Assembly (NCBI GenBank): GCA_902364065.1
Contig: CABJCJ010000018.1
Location: 1-53,056, forward strand
Origin: Veillonellaceae bacterium SB90
GTDB taxonomy: Bacteria; Bacillota; Negativicutes; Selenomonadales; Selenomonadaceae
Direction of reading: 5' to 3'
DNA: 53,056 nucleotides
The position numbers and the translations under genes were made by a program. Below are positions 8,582 through 17,082 of this stretch, in pieces (position 1 is the first letter of the stretch; each line of letters starts with the position of its first letter). The notes under the pieces are model-generated. The model saw only the letters and a program-made list of their open reading frames with translations. It was not told where the DNA came from and did not search any database.

Positions 8582-8628
8582 GCATACGAAAGCCGCAGCG
8601 ATGAGATGCTGCGGCTTTTTCGTATGCA
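8582..8628. terminator. Bidirectional intrinsic terminator
   Basis: Long inverted repeat: GCATACGAA plus AGCCGCAGC on the left (8582-8599), and GCTGCGGCT, T-run and CGTATGC on the right (8608-8628). It separates the small + strand gene from the convergent aminotransferase gene. Confidence 0.85.
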
Positions 8629-8658
8629 ATTGCTCGGGCAAGGGCACCGGCAGACGGC

Positions 8659-9957
8659 TCAGAGTTTTTTCTCCGTCAGCACGAGCTCGAGGGCGTTGAG
8701 CACATCGTCGATGTTCTGTTCGGTGATGACGAGCGGCGGCTGGAAGGCCATGACGTTGCGGGCAACGCCGTTCTTGCCGATGATGAAGCCGCGGTCCTTG
8801 AGCGTTTCGAGTACATCGTCGAGTTCCTCGGCGGCCGGGCTCTTGTCCGCGTGGACGAATTCCGCACCGGTCATGAGGCCGAGACCGCGGATGTCGCCGA
8901 TGATCGGATGCTTCTTCTGAAGCTCGCGCAGGCCGGCGCGCAGCTGCTCGCCGCGAGCTACTGCGTTATCGGCGAGATGGTGGCTCTCGATGTAGTCGAG
9001 CACGGCGAGGCCGGCTGCCGTGGAGACGGGGTTGCCGCCGAGCGTCGAGGCACCCGGTTTTGTGTAGGTGTCGGCAATTTCCGCTGTCGAGATGAAGGCC
9101 GAGATCGGTGCGCCGTTGCCGAGGGCTTTGGCGACGGCCATGATATCCGGCGCCACATCGAAATTCTCGATGGCGAACATCTTGCCCGTGCGCGCGAAGC
9201 CCGTCTGGACTTCGTCGGCGATGAAGAGCGTGCCGTGGGCAGCAAGGATCTCTTTGACGCGCTTATAGTATCCTTTCGGCGGCACGATGATGCCGGCATT
9301 GCCCTGGATCGTCTCGGCGATGAACGCGCCGGGGCGGCCGCTCGTGGAGGTCGTGATGACATCCTCGATGGCGTTGGCACAGGCGAGGTCGCATTCCGGA
9401 TAGCGCTTGTTGAGCGGGCAGCGGTAGCAGTAGGGGTTCGGTGCGAAGTGGATGCCGCCGACAGGCTCCGGATCCGTGCGCCACATGCCGATGCCCGTGA
9501 CGCTCATGCCGAGCTTCGTGCGGCCGTGCAGGCCGTTGCGCAGCGCGATGATCTCGCTGTTCTTCGTGTAGATGGAAGCGAGCAGCAGGGCACCTTCCGT
9601 CGCCTCGGAGCCCGTGGAGCAGAAGAAGGTCTTCTGCAGGTCGCCCGGAGTCACTTCTGCGAGGCGCTCCGCCAGGTTGACGAAATTCTCCGTCAGGTAG
9701 ATGTTGCAGACATGCTGCAGGGTTTCCACCTGCTCGACGACTTTCTTCGTAATCGCCGGGTTGCAGTGGCCGCAGTTCATGACCGAGACACCGGCGAAGC
9801 AGTCGAGGTATTTCCTGCCTTCACTGTCGTACAGATACTGCATGGAGCCTTTGACGAGCTCCATCGGCTTCTTGTAGAAATGGCCGAGGCAGGGCATGAT
9901 GTACTTCTTCTTTTTCGCGATGATGGCTTCCGGGCCGATGTACGTTTTTTCTCCCAA
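8659..9957 (-). CDS. Class III PLP-dependent aminotransferase
   Basis: 432 residues from TTG 9957, with AAGGAGGT eight bases upstream. Fold type I class III features are clear: GSEATEGALLLA (PLP phosphate contact), LFIADEVQTGFARTG (Asp that binds the pyridine nitrogen) and AVAKALGNGAPI with the Schiff-base Lys. Length and motif spacing fit the ornithine/4-aminobutyrate/alanine-glyoxylate (AGXT2-like) branch. It transfers an amino group to a 2-oxo acid or aldehyde; the real donor is not predictable. A Cys cluster (PYCYRCPLNKRYPEC) is unusual among generic ArgD enzymes and is typical of an AGXT2-like subgroup (from memory). It starts 52 bp after the U32 gene stop on the same strand and is probably co-transcribed with it. 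Confidence 0.85.
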   Translation of the reverse strand: MGEKTYIGPEAIIAKKKKYIMPCLGHFYKKPMELVKGSMQYLYDSEGRKYLDCFAGVSVMNCGHCNPAITKKVVEQVETLQHVCNIYLTENFVNLAERLAEVTPGDLQKTFFCSTGSEATEGALLLASIYTKNSEIIALRNGLHGRTKLGMSVTGIGMWRTDPEPVGGIHFAPNPYCYRCPLNKRYPECDLACANAIEDVITTSTSGRPGAFIAETIQGNAGIIVPPKGYYKRVKEILAAHGTLFIADEVQTGFARTGKMFAIENFDVAPDIMAVAKALGNGAPISAFISTAEIADTYTKPGASTLGGNPVSTAAGLAVLDYIESHHLADNAVARGEQLRAGLRELQKKHPIIGDIRGLGLMTGAEFVHADKSPAAEELDDVLETLKDRGFIIGKNGVARNVMAFQPPLVITEQNIDDVLNALELVLTEKKL

Positions 9958-10009
9958 GATGAAAGACCTCCTTGTAAATTGATGTCGTTATGGAAATCAA
10001 GCGCACGGG

Positions 10010-11965
10010 TCAGATGGAGTTGCGGCTCTGGCGGAACCGGTAGGTGCCGAGGCCGAATTCACGCGGGCTCTTGTCCTTGACCGTCTCAAAGGCGGCGGCA
10101 TCGAAGGCGTCGGCTGCGGTTTTGCCCGCAGCGAGCTTGTCGAGTGCCTCGCGATAGAGTTTCGTCACGAGCCCCGTGAGTTCCGGCGTGTAGTCCTGTG
10201 CTTCGATGCGATAGGAAGCGAGGCCGTTGAATTTTGCGAGATACGGATAGAGGCAGAGGTCCTTGGCAAATTCGATGTGGTTGCGGCCGTACTGGTCGAT
10301 GCGGATCGGGTGCTTCTCGCCGGCCGTGTCGAGGAAGGCGTAGTGACGGTCGAGGACTTCCGGGTTGTCGAGTTCGTTGAAGGCTGGCAGGCTCATGGCC
10401 GGGAAGTCATGGTCGCAGATCATGGACTCGTAGGCGCCGTGGACGACCGTCTCAAGCGGCAGTTCGGCACTCTCGACGATTTCGCGCAGCTGCTCGAAGG
10501 AGAGCTCGTACGAGGTCGCTGCCATGACGAGGCCATTTTCCTTGAGGAACTTCGCGGCCAGATGGTTGAAGAGATTGAAGGAGACGTCAGCCTGGACCGG
10601 GAAATCCGTGATGCTCTTGGCAAGCTTCAGGGAGCCGAGGTTGCTGACCATGATGCCATCAGGGCGGATGTCCTTGAGGGCCGTGAAGAACTGTTCAAGC
10701 TCCCCGCATTCGCGGCGCATCGTCGTGCGCGGCGTATTGACGACGACTTTGGCTTTGCCTTTGGCATAGGCGAGGATGTCTGCATAGTCGCCGAGCTTCC
10801 AGGGGCGCAGCGGGCGGAAGGCTTCGCCGCCGACATAGACCGTATCGGCGCCGTTGTCGATGGCGGCTTTGGCAGACGCGGGCGTATTGACGCGGACGCT
10901 CAGATGGCGGTGCGGCGCGTTCTCTTTCTCGATGTCGCGTTCCTGCTTGAGCACTTCATCCTGGAAGCCTGCTTCCTTGACGGCATGGCTGAAGAAGCGC
11001 GGCTCGCGCTCGCCCGTGAAGCCGATGTCCTTTTTGCCGGGCTGGCCGAAGGCAAACGTCGTCGTGAAATCGCGCGCGCGGTTGTCGTAGAGATTTTTCC
11101 AGCCCGCTTCGTCCGTCGTGTAGCCGTTCGGGTCAGCGATGTAGGCATCGATGGCCTTGCGGTACGTCGAGACGATGCGGCGGATGAAGCCGGCGGGACG
11201 CATGCGGCCTTCAATCTTGAAGGAGTAGACGCCGGCCTGGATGAGCTGCGGGATGGCGCGGTACATGCACATATCCTTGAGTGCGAGTTTGTAGGCGCCG
11301 GGGCCGTCCTGGTCGAGCACTTCGCCCGTCTGCTCGTCGATGAGCTTGTAGGCCCAGCGGCAGGGCTTGAGGCAGCGGCCGCGGTTGCCGCTCTGGCCGA
11401 AGAGGACGCCGGAGTGGATGCACTGGCCCGATTCGCTGATGCACATGTCGCCATGCATGAAGTATTCGACTTCGATGCCCGTGCGCTCCCGGAAGAGGCT
11501 GAGTTCGGAGAGCGTCATCTCGCGGCCGACGACGATGCGTGTGATGCCGTATTCCTTGAGCTTCTCGATGGCATGTTCATTGTGCGTGTTCATCATGACG
11601 GAGGTGTGCAGGGGAATCGAGAGGCCCATGTCATGGATGAGCTCGAGAACGGCAAAGTCCTGTACGAGCAGGGCGTCGGGGTGGATCTCGTTGAGATACG
11701 TGAGGTATTGGCGCAGCGCCGGGATCTCTTCATCGCTGATGAGGTTGTTGAGGGTGATATAGAGGCGCACATCGTGTGCGTGGGCGTAATCGATGGCTTT
11801 TTTCAGCATTTCGTCGCTGAAGTTGAAATCGCCTTCATGCATGCGCATGTTGAAGTGTTTGCCGCCAAGATAGACGGCGTCGGCACCGGATTCCACACCA
11901 GCGACCAGGGCGTCCCAGGTACCGGCTGGTGCCAGCAGTTCTACGGATTTGCGGTTTAAGATCAT
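10010..11965 (-). CDS. U32 family protein, RlhA/YdcP-like RNA hydroxylation factor
   Basis: 651 residues from ATG 11965 with AAAAGGAG upstream. The N-terminal half has the U32 signature: ELLAPAGTWDALVAGVESGADAVYLGG written as the usual opening, then EYFMHGDMC and a Cys-rich stretch (GQCIHSG, then GRCLKPCRW) typical of the iron-sulfur/prephenate-type U32 proteins. Length matches E. coli RlhA (about 653 residues), which with prephenate and Fe-S cofactors hydroxylates C2501 of 23S rRNA, rather than the shorter TrhP. The C-terminal half carries a second TIM-barrel-like repeat. Older annotations call this family collagenase or peptidase, which is not supported. It is the promoter-proximal gene of a two-gene unit with the aminotransferase. 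Confidence 0.85.
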   Translation of the reverse strand: MILNRKSVELLAPAGTWDALVAGVESGADAVYLGGKHFNMRMHEGDFNFSDEMLKKAIDYAHAHDVRLYITLNNLISDEEIPALRQYLTYLNEIHPDALLVQDFAVLELIHDMGLSIPLHTSVMMNTHNEHAIEKLKEYGITRIVVGREMTLSELSLFRERTGIEVEYFMHGDMCISESGQCIHSGVLFGQSGNRGRCLKPCRWAYKLIDEQTGEVLDQDGPGAYKLALKDMCMYRAIPQLIQAGVYSFKIEGRMRPAGFIRRIVSTYRKAIDAYIADPNGYTTDEAGWKNLYDNRARDFTTTFAFGQPGKKDIGFTGEREPRFFSHAVKEAGFQDEVLKQERDIEKENAPHRHLSVRVNTPASAKAAIDNGADTVYVGGEAFRPLRPWKLGDYADILAYAKGKAKVVVNTPRTTMRRECGELEQFFTALKDIRPDGIMVSNLGSLKLAKSITDFPVQADVSFNLFNHLAAKFLKENGLVMAATSYELSFEQLREIVESAELPLETVVHGAYESMICDHDFPAMSLPAFNELDNPEVLDRHYAFLDTAGEKHPIRIDQYGRNHIEFAKDLCLYPYLAKFNGLASYRIEAQDYTPELTGLVTKLYREALDKLAAGKTAADAFDAAAFETVKDKSPREFGLGTYRFRQSRNSI

Positions 11966-12009
11966 AGTATTTACTCCTTTTATCGCGATGTCAAATCGTC
12001 TAAATATTA

Positions 12010-12038
12010 ATTATAACAGGAATATATCCCGTCAGCAA
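12010..12038 (-). promoter_or_regulatory. Promoter of the U32-aminotransferase unit
   Basis: Minus strand: TTGCTG (12033-12038), 17-bp spacer ending TGT, then TATAAT (12010-12015). This is a consensus, extended -10. Start site is about 40 bp before the ATG. Confidence 0.75.
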
Positions 12039-12099
12039 ATACGCAATGGATATTCTTGCACGGGATTATAATAAACATACTTTTGTTCGGCATGAATCG

Positions 12100-12963
12100 T
12101 CAGTGGTCCTGACCGGCATACATGATCTGACGGGCCGTGTCCATGAAGGCTGCGAGGAGGCTCCAGTCATGCAGTTCCCGGCGGTAGCAGAAGGAAATCA
12201 GGCGCTCGCCGGTACGCAGCGGGATGCGAGTGAGGCGCTGCCGCTGCTGCTTCGTGAGGTTGCGCGCGATGAGGTTGGCGGGGCAGAACATCAGGCCGCT
12301 GCCCGCGGCGCAGAGCTCGAGCAGCAGGCGCAGATTGTCGGATGATACGCGGACGAAGGGCTCGATATCAGCTTCGGCGAGCAGCCGGCGGGCAAGGCGT
12401 CCCGGCACGGTGCCGCTCTCGGAGAGCAGGAACGGGGCACGGGCGAGCGGTGCAAGGCAGCCGGCCGTGCCGCTGCTGAGGCGCTTCAGCAGGCTGGCAA
12501 ATGGCAGCTGCTGCACCTCGGCCAGCCCGATGAGCAGCTGATTGGGGATGAGCAGGACCATTTCCTCCTGATAGAAGGCTTCTTGCGTGATGCCGGCGAG
12601 CGGCTGCTCCATATGGACGATGGCAAGGTCGAGCCCGCCTTCGCTGAGCTTTTGGATCAGGTGGCGGTTGATATCCTCCGTCATCTGGATGCGGATGCCG
12701 GGATGCTCTCTCGTATAGCGTTCGAGGATGGCGGGCAGGATGGCGTGCTCGCGGTTGGGCGCGATGCCGATGCGCAGGCAGCCCGTTTCCTCCTGGCAGG
12801 CATCGGCGAGCGCCTTGCGCATGGCGTCTTCTTCTTTATGGAGTTTCAGCGCGTGCTGGTAGAAGACCTGACCGGTCCAGGTGAAGGTCAGCGGCACGCG
12901 GCGCACGACGAGCGGCGAGCCAATCTCGCGTTCGAGCTGGGCGATGTGCGCGGAGAGCGTCTT
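12100..12963 (-). pseudogene. LysR-family regulator lacking its start and first HTH helix
   Basis: The frame reads as a LysR regulator from the second half of the helix-turn-helix (KTLSAHIAQLEREIGSPLV at about 12963-12907) through the linker helix. It continues into the periplasmic-binding-protein-like effector domain (CLRIGIAPNREHAILPAIL, then DLAIVHMEQPL) to the stop. A normal LysR protein has about 25 more residues with a start codon. Upstream the frame stays open but contains no ATG, GTG or TTG before running antisense into the divergent transporter. The first usable start is GTG 12906, which would exclude the whole HTH. Therefore DNA binding should be lost. The deletion seems to have joined the HTH directly to the transporter's ribosome-binding site. 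A sequencing error cannot restore the lost part. Confidence 0.65.
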
Positions 12964-12964
12964 G

Positions 12965-12970
12965 TATAAT
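12965..12970 (+). promoter_or_regulatory. Consensus -10 inside the LysR remnant
   Basis: TATAAT on the + strand lies 18 bp before the transporter SD, within what should be HTH codons of the truncated LysR gene. No good -35 sits 16-18 bp upstream, so activity is uncertain. Confidence 0.3.
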
Positions 12971-13001
12971 GTATACAGAAAGAGCTGTGGAGGTGCGGAT
13001 G

Positions 13002-13919
13002 ATGCATTTTGATAAAGAAACGTTGAAGAAGCTGTGGTCGGGGCCGCTGGCGTTTCTGCTAGCCAACCTCATCTTGTCGCCCCTGACGGGCTGGGCGGGT
13101 GCACTGGCGGTGGGAACGGCCTTCTGGATGGCACTCTGGTGGATCTTCCGCCCGGTGCACATCGCCGTGACCTCGATGCTGCCCATCGCCGTCAATGCCG
13201 TCTGCTCCCTGATCCCGAACAGCCATGTGATTTCCCAGTATTTCACGGATATCGTCGTGCTGCTGCTCGGGGCCGATCTCATCTGCATGGCCTGGAGCAC
13301 GACGGGGCTCGACCGGCGCATTTCGCTGCGCGCCATCTGCTTCATCGGCACGTCCATGCGCCAGCAGATCTTCGTTTGGCTGGCTGCCTCCGTGCTGATG
13401 TCGGCCTTCCTGCCGAATACAGTCGTGGCGGCCATCCTCTGCCCGATTGCAGCCGGCATGCTCAAGGTCACGGGGCAGAAGGACATCAGCACGAGCGCGG
13501 CAGCCGTGCCCATTTTGCTTGCCATCGGCTGGGGCAGCGGCATCGGCGGCTTCGGCACGCCCATCGGCAGCCCGGCCAATCTCGTGGCCATCTCGTATAT
13601 CGAGGACCTGACGGGCCATGAATTCATGTACATCGAATGGATGCGCTGGTTCGTGCCGATTCTCTTGGCCGTCTCCATCTGCCTGCCCCTGACGGTTTCC
13701 GTCTGCCAGACGCTCGGCCTGCCGCCTGTGCCGTATGTCATCGGCACGATTGCGGCGAGCTCCTGTGCCTATATCCTGCCCGTGACGACGAGGGCCGTCC
13801 CCGTGGGCTACGGCCTCGATGCGAAGGTCCAGATGCATCAGGGCCTCCGGCTGTCGATCCTGACCATGCTGGTCAATACCTGTGTTTGCTGGGCCGCCAT
13901 GACATTCCTCGCGGGCTGA
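13002..13919 (+). CDS. SLC13 (DASS)-type transporter, apparently internally deleted
   Basis: 305 residues from ATG 13002 (GGAGGTG six bases upstream; ATG 12999 is also possible). The first half matches divalent-anion/sodium symporters: LGADLICMAWSTTGLDRRISLRA, then SAFLPNTVVAAILCPIA (equivalent of the first SNT motif) and GGFGTPIGSPANLVAI. After residue about 230 the sequence jumps to what looks like the extreme C-terminal repeat (AASSCAYILPVTTRAVP, then a last helix). Family members are about 450-500 residues, so roughly 150 central residues, including the second SNT motif, seem missing although the frame is intact. Transport is therefore doubtful. The divergent LysR gene is damaged too, which supports decay of the locus. 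Confidence 0.6.
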   Translation: MHFDKETLKKLWSGPLAFLLANLILSPLTGWAGALAVGTAFWMALWWIFRPVHIAVTSMLPIAVNAVCSLIPNSHVISQYFTDIVVLLLGADLICMAWSTTGLDRRISLRAICFIGTSMRQQIFVWLAASVLMSAFLPNTVVAAILCPIAAGMLKVTGQKDISTSAAAVPILLAIGWGSGIGGFGTPIGSPANLVAISYIEDLTGHEFMYIEWMRWFVPILLAVSICLPLTVSVCQTLGLPPVPYVIGTIAASSCAYILPVTTRAVPVGYGLDAKVQMHQGLRLSILTMLVNTCVCWAAMTFLAG

Positions 13920-13988
13920 TGGATATGTACAAGAACATGAGTTCACGATGTGAGGATGTTTTTAGTGGATTTGTGTCAGATTTTGTTG

Positions 13989-14017
13989 TTGACAAGTACA
14001 TTTTGTCATGCTATATT
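13989..14017 (+). promoter_or_regulatory. Promoter of the ethanolamine operon
   Basis: TTGACA (13989-13994), 17-bp spacer, TATATT (14012-14017). This near-consensus promoter gives a leader of about 200 nt before eat. The 305-bp gap 13920-14224 holds this promoter and the leader hairpins listed next, and no gene. Confidence 0.8.
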
Positions 14018-14038
14018 ACAACTATCGTTCAACCAGGC

Positions 14039-14087
14039 AAAGGCGCCTGATGAGAGGATGGGCCCGTTCTCTCATCAGGCGCCTTTT
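14039..14087 (+). terminator. Leader terminator/attenuator T1
   Basis: 18-bp inverted repeat (14039-14056 and 14069-14087) with a 12-base loop and TTTT. It lies only about 15-20 nt after the predicted start site, so it terminates within the eut leader rather than after the preceding gene. Confidence 0.75.
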
Positions 14088-14105
14088 CATCTGGTGGGAG
14101 ATGAA
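14086..14105 (+). promoter_or_regulatory. 7-bp hairpin with six-base loop overlapping T1's U-run
   Basis: TTCATCT and AGATGAA pair around a six-base loop GGTGGG. The left arm overlaps the U-run of T1, so folding of the two may compete. Six-base-loop hairpins are the targets of ANTAR antiterminators such as EutV, but those usually have A at loop position 1, which is absent here. Confidence 0.35.
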
Positions 14106-14146
14106 TTTTATACGTAATCGTAATAATAGAAATACTTCAGGCAAAG

Positions 14147-14205
14147 AAGCCAGTTGTTCCCGCCGTGCGGTTCGCCGCGCTGTGCAGGGGGACGACTGGC
14201 TTTTT
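14147..14205 (+). terminator. Leader terminator/attenuator T2
   Basis: 15-bp stem (14147-14161 and 14190-14204, two G-U pairs) with a GC-rich inner loop and a run of five T's. It ends 6 bp before the eat SD. Two tandem terminators between promoter and first gene point to conditional read-through. Confidence 0.7.
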
Positions 14206-14224
14206 GCAACAGGAGGGAATTTGT

Positions 14225-15616
14225 ATGAGCAATCATCACAGCAATGCCATGGCGGTCGCCCGGCCGGCCGAAGCCGCGCAGGATGAAAACCTGACGCGCG
14301 TACTCAAGCCGATTCATCTGTGGTCACTGGCCGTGGGCCTTGTCATTTCGGGCAATTATTTCGGCTGGAGCTACGGTTTTGCCGCCGGAGGCGTCATGGG
14401 CCTTGCGCTGGCGCTGATCCCCGTCACGATTTTCTACGTGACGTTCATCCTTTCGTACTCGGAGCTCGCGACGGCCATCCCGCATGCGGGCGGTCCTTCC
14501 GCCTATGCGCGCCGCGCCATGGGCAAGTTCGGCGGATATCTCAACGGCATCAGCTGCCTCATCGAGTTCGTCTTTGCCCCGCCGGCCATTGCGCTGGCAG
14601 TCGGCGGTTACGTTCATGCGCTGATTCCTGCCGTCGATCCGATGGTTGCGACTGTGGCCGCGTTCTTCTTCTTCATCTTCCTCAATTACCTCGGCATGAA
14701 GACGTCGGCTACATTCGAGCTTACCGTCACGATCATCGCGCTGGCCGGGCTCGTCGTTTACTGGCTGCTCGCGGCTCCGCATTTCGATGCCTCCCGCGTG
14801 CTGACGACGCCGCTTTTGCCGAACGGCTTTGGCGGCGTGATGGCGGCGGTACCGTTTGCCATCTGGTTCTTCCTGGCCATTGAGGGCGGTGCCATGAGCG
14901 CCGAAGAGATGGTCGACCCGCAGCACGATATCCCGAAGGGCTTCCTGAGCGGCATGGCAACGCTGCTCATCATGGCTGCCCTGACACTTTTCCTGACGGC
15001 CGGCATCGCCGATGTCTCGGCCATCTCCGCCGTGGACTTCCCGCTGCCCATGGCCCTTGCATCTGCTTATGGCGACGGCTCTCTGCCCGTACTGCTCATG
15101 AGCGGCATCGGCCTCTTCGGCCTCGTGGCCTCGCTGCACGGCATCATCGTCGGCTATTCCCGCCAGACGTACGCCATGGCCCGCACGGGCTATCTGCCGA
15201 AATTCCTCGCGCATCTCGACGAGAAGCACCATACGCCTGTCTGGGCACTCGTGCTGCCGGGCATCGTCTGCCTGTTCACGGCCCTGACGGGACTCACGGA
15301 CCTCGTCATCACCATTGCCTGCTACGGCTCCGTCGTCATGTATCTGACGAGCCTCGTCTCGTTCTTCATCCTGCGCCATAAGGAGCCGGCGCTCAAGCGC
15401 CCGTTCCGCGTGCCGAGCCTCGTCATCCCTGCTGTCAGTGTCATCATGGCCGTCTTCTGCCTCGTGAGCCTCCTGATGGCATCGAGTGCCGTGCTTCCTT
15501 ACGTCGTCGGCATTTACGCCGTCGCGATTGCCTATTATTTCTTGCATGGCAACAGGCACATCCGTCCGTTCGAGGAGGAATTCGGCGTGCTCGATGATCT
15601 CGATGAGGATGCCTGA
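14225..15616 (+). CDS. eat: Ethanolamine permease
   Basis: 463 residues from ATG 14225, with AGGAGGG seven bases upstream. About 12 hydrophobic segments form an APC-superfamily transporter. Motifs typical of the ethanolamine permease branch are HLWSLAVGLVISGNYFGWSYG near the N-terminus, GGPSAYARRAMGKFGGYLNG, and IEGGAMSAEEMVDPQHDIPKG in the middle. The product imports ethanolamine across the inner membrane. Context supports this: eutA starts two bases after its stop and eutBC follow. It is the first gene of the operon, behind two leader terminators. EutH-type permeases are unrelated, so the name eat is preferred. Confidence 0.9.
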   Translation: MSNHHSNAMAVARPAEAAQDENLTRVLKPIHLWSLAVGLVISGNYFGWSYGFAAGGVMGLALALIPVTIFYVTFILSYSELATAIPHAGGPSAYARRAMGKFGGYLNGISCLIEFVFAPPAIALAVGGYVHALIPAVDPMVATVAAFFFFIFLNYLGMKTSATFELTVTIIALAGLVVYWLLAAPHFDASRVLTTPLLPNGFGGVMAAVPFAIWFFLAIEGGAMSAEEMVDPQHDIPKGFLSGMATLLIMAALTLFLTAGIADVSAISAVDFPLPMALASAYGDGSLPVLLMSGIGLFGLVASLHGIIVGYSRQTYAMARTGYLPKFLAHLDEKHHTPVWALVLPGIVCLFTALTGLTDLVITIACYGSVVMYLTSLVSFFILRHKEPALKRPFRVPSLVIPAVSVIMAVFCLVSLLMASSAVLPYVVGIYAVAIAYYFLHGNRHIRPFEEEFGVLDDLDEDA

Positions 15617-15618
15617 TC

Positions 15619-17025
15619 ATGCAGCAGGAAATCATCAGTGCCGGCATCGATATCGGCACGACGACTTCGCAGGTCATCTTCAGCCGGCTCACGCTCGAGG
15701 ATCATTCCTATACGGCGGTGCCGGACGTCAAGATCGCGAAGAAGGAAATCCTCTATAAAAGTCCCATCCATTTCACGCCGCTGCGCGCGGACGGCAGCAT
15801 CGACGAGCAGGCTCTATCCTGCCTGCTCGCCGATGAATACCGCCGGGCGCAGCTTACGCGCGAAGAGGTGACGACGGGTGCCGTCATCATCACGGGAGAG
15901 AGCTCCCGCAAGCAGAATGCCCGCCTGGCAGTGAAGAACCTTTCCGCGCTTGCCGGTGATTTCGTCGTGGCGACGGCCGGGCCGGATCTTGAGTCGGTGC
16001 TGGCGGGCTACGGTGCAGGTGCTGCAGCGTATTCCAAGCGGATTTCCAAGCCGGTCGCCAATTTCGATATCGGCGGCGGCACGACGAATGTCGCTGTTTT
16101 CAGCAATGGCGAGCTGCAGGATGCCTTTGCGCTCGACATCGGCGGACGGCTCGTGCGCCTGACGCCCAATCACCGCGTCTCTTACGTGTCGGAGCGCATC
16201 CGCCCGCTCGTGTCGGAGATGGGGCTGACGATACGGGAAGGGGAGGCGGCAGAGCTTGCGGATCTTCGCGCGCTGGCGGACCGCTTTGCGGATATCTGCT
16301 GCAGGCTCTGCCTCGGAAAGCCGCTGACGCCGGTGGAAGAGGCGCTTTTCATCAATCATGGGAAGCGGCCGCAGCCCTTGCCTGCCGTCATGTTCTCCGG
16401 CGGTGTGGCCGAGTGCATCTATGGGAATCAGCCCGAGACGCTCGGCTGGCAGCAGGTGCTCGCGTACGGCGATATCGGCCCGCTGGTGGGCGCAGCCTTT
16501 CGCCGCCGCTTCCGGTCAGAACCGGCTGTGACACTGCTGGAGGCGGAAGAACGCATCCGTGCAACAGTCATTGGCGCGGGCAGCCATGCCATCCATCTGA
16601 GTGGCAGCACGGTACTCATGCACGATGACTGGGCCCCGCTCAAGAACATCCCCGTCATCCGTCTCGACCACCCGGAGCGGCCGAGAACGATTGTCAGCGA
16701 ATATCGCATGAAACGCGCCATCTATCCGAAAAATCAGCAGGTGGCCATCGCGTTTTCCGGTCCCGGACGCAGTGATTATACGGCGCTCAAGCAGCTCGCG
16801 CACAGCCTGGTTGCCGCGACGGCCGGCGAGCGCGGCCTGCTGCTCGTCGTTCTCGAGCAGGACCTCGCGAAGGCCCTGGGACTCCTGATGAAGCGTCAGG
16901 CCGGCGGGCGGCGCATCATCTGTCTCGACCGCATCCGCGCGCTGCCGGGCGATTACATCGACGTGGGCCATTCGGTGGCCGGCACGGTGCCCGTCATCGT
17001 TAAGACGCTGATTTTCAAGAGCTGA
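15619..17025 (+). CDS. eutA: Ethanolamine ammonia-lyase reactivating factor EutA
   Basis: 468 residues from ATG 15619, two bases after the eat stop. It is an actin/Hsp70-type ATPase: GIDIGTTTSQVIFSR (phosphate loop 1) at the N-terminus and ANFDIGGGTTNVAVF (phosphate loop 2) around 150-165. EutA removes damaged cobalamin from inactivated ethanolamine ammonia-lyase so that fresh adenosylcobalamin can bind, using ATP. Length is as expected. Placement directly before eutB and eutC matches its chaperone role. No truncation or odd residues are visible. Confidence 0.92.
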   Translation: MQQEIISAGIDIGTTTSQVIFSRLTLEDHSYTAVPDVKIAKKEILYKSPIHFTPLRADGSIDEQALSCLLADEYRRAQLTREEVTTGAVIITGESSRKQNARLAVKNLSALAGDFVVATAGPDLESVLAGYGAGAAAYSKRISKPVANFDIGGGTTNVAVFSNGELQDAFALDIGGRLVRLTPNHRVSYVSERIRPLVSEMGLTIREGEAAELADLRALADRFADICCRLCLGKPLTPVEEALFINHGKRPQPLPAVMFSGGVAECIYGNQPETLGWQQVLAYGDIGPLVGAAFRRRFRSEPAVTLLEAEERIRATVIGAGSHAIHLSGSTVLMHDDWAPLKNIPVIRLDHPERPRTIVSEYRMKRAIYPKNQQVAIAFSGPGRSDYTALKQLAHSLVAATAGERGLLLVVLEQDLAKALGLLMKRQAGGRRIICLDRIRALPGDYIDVGHSVAGTVPVIVKTLIFKS

Positions 17026-17082
17026 TACAGTCTTTCCTGTATTTATAAGGAAGGCTTGCTATAAGGAAAGCAGGAAATTTTC

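Noticed and set aside
12040..12080. TATAAT on the + strand near 12068
   Set aside because: No + strand gene follows; the DNA ahead is the end of the minus-strand LysR remnant.
13920..14224. Adenosylcobalamin riboswitch before the ethanolamine operon
   Set aside because: The leader is too short between the hairpins and lacks the GCCACTG B12 box.
14324..15559. 411-codon minus-strand frame opposite eat
   Set aside because: Antisense shadow of a GC-rich membrane protein gene; composition dominated by Asp, His, Arg and Gln, as expected from complementary hydrophobic codons.
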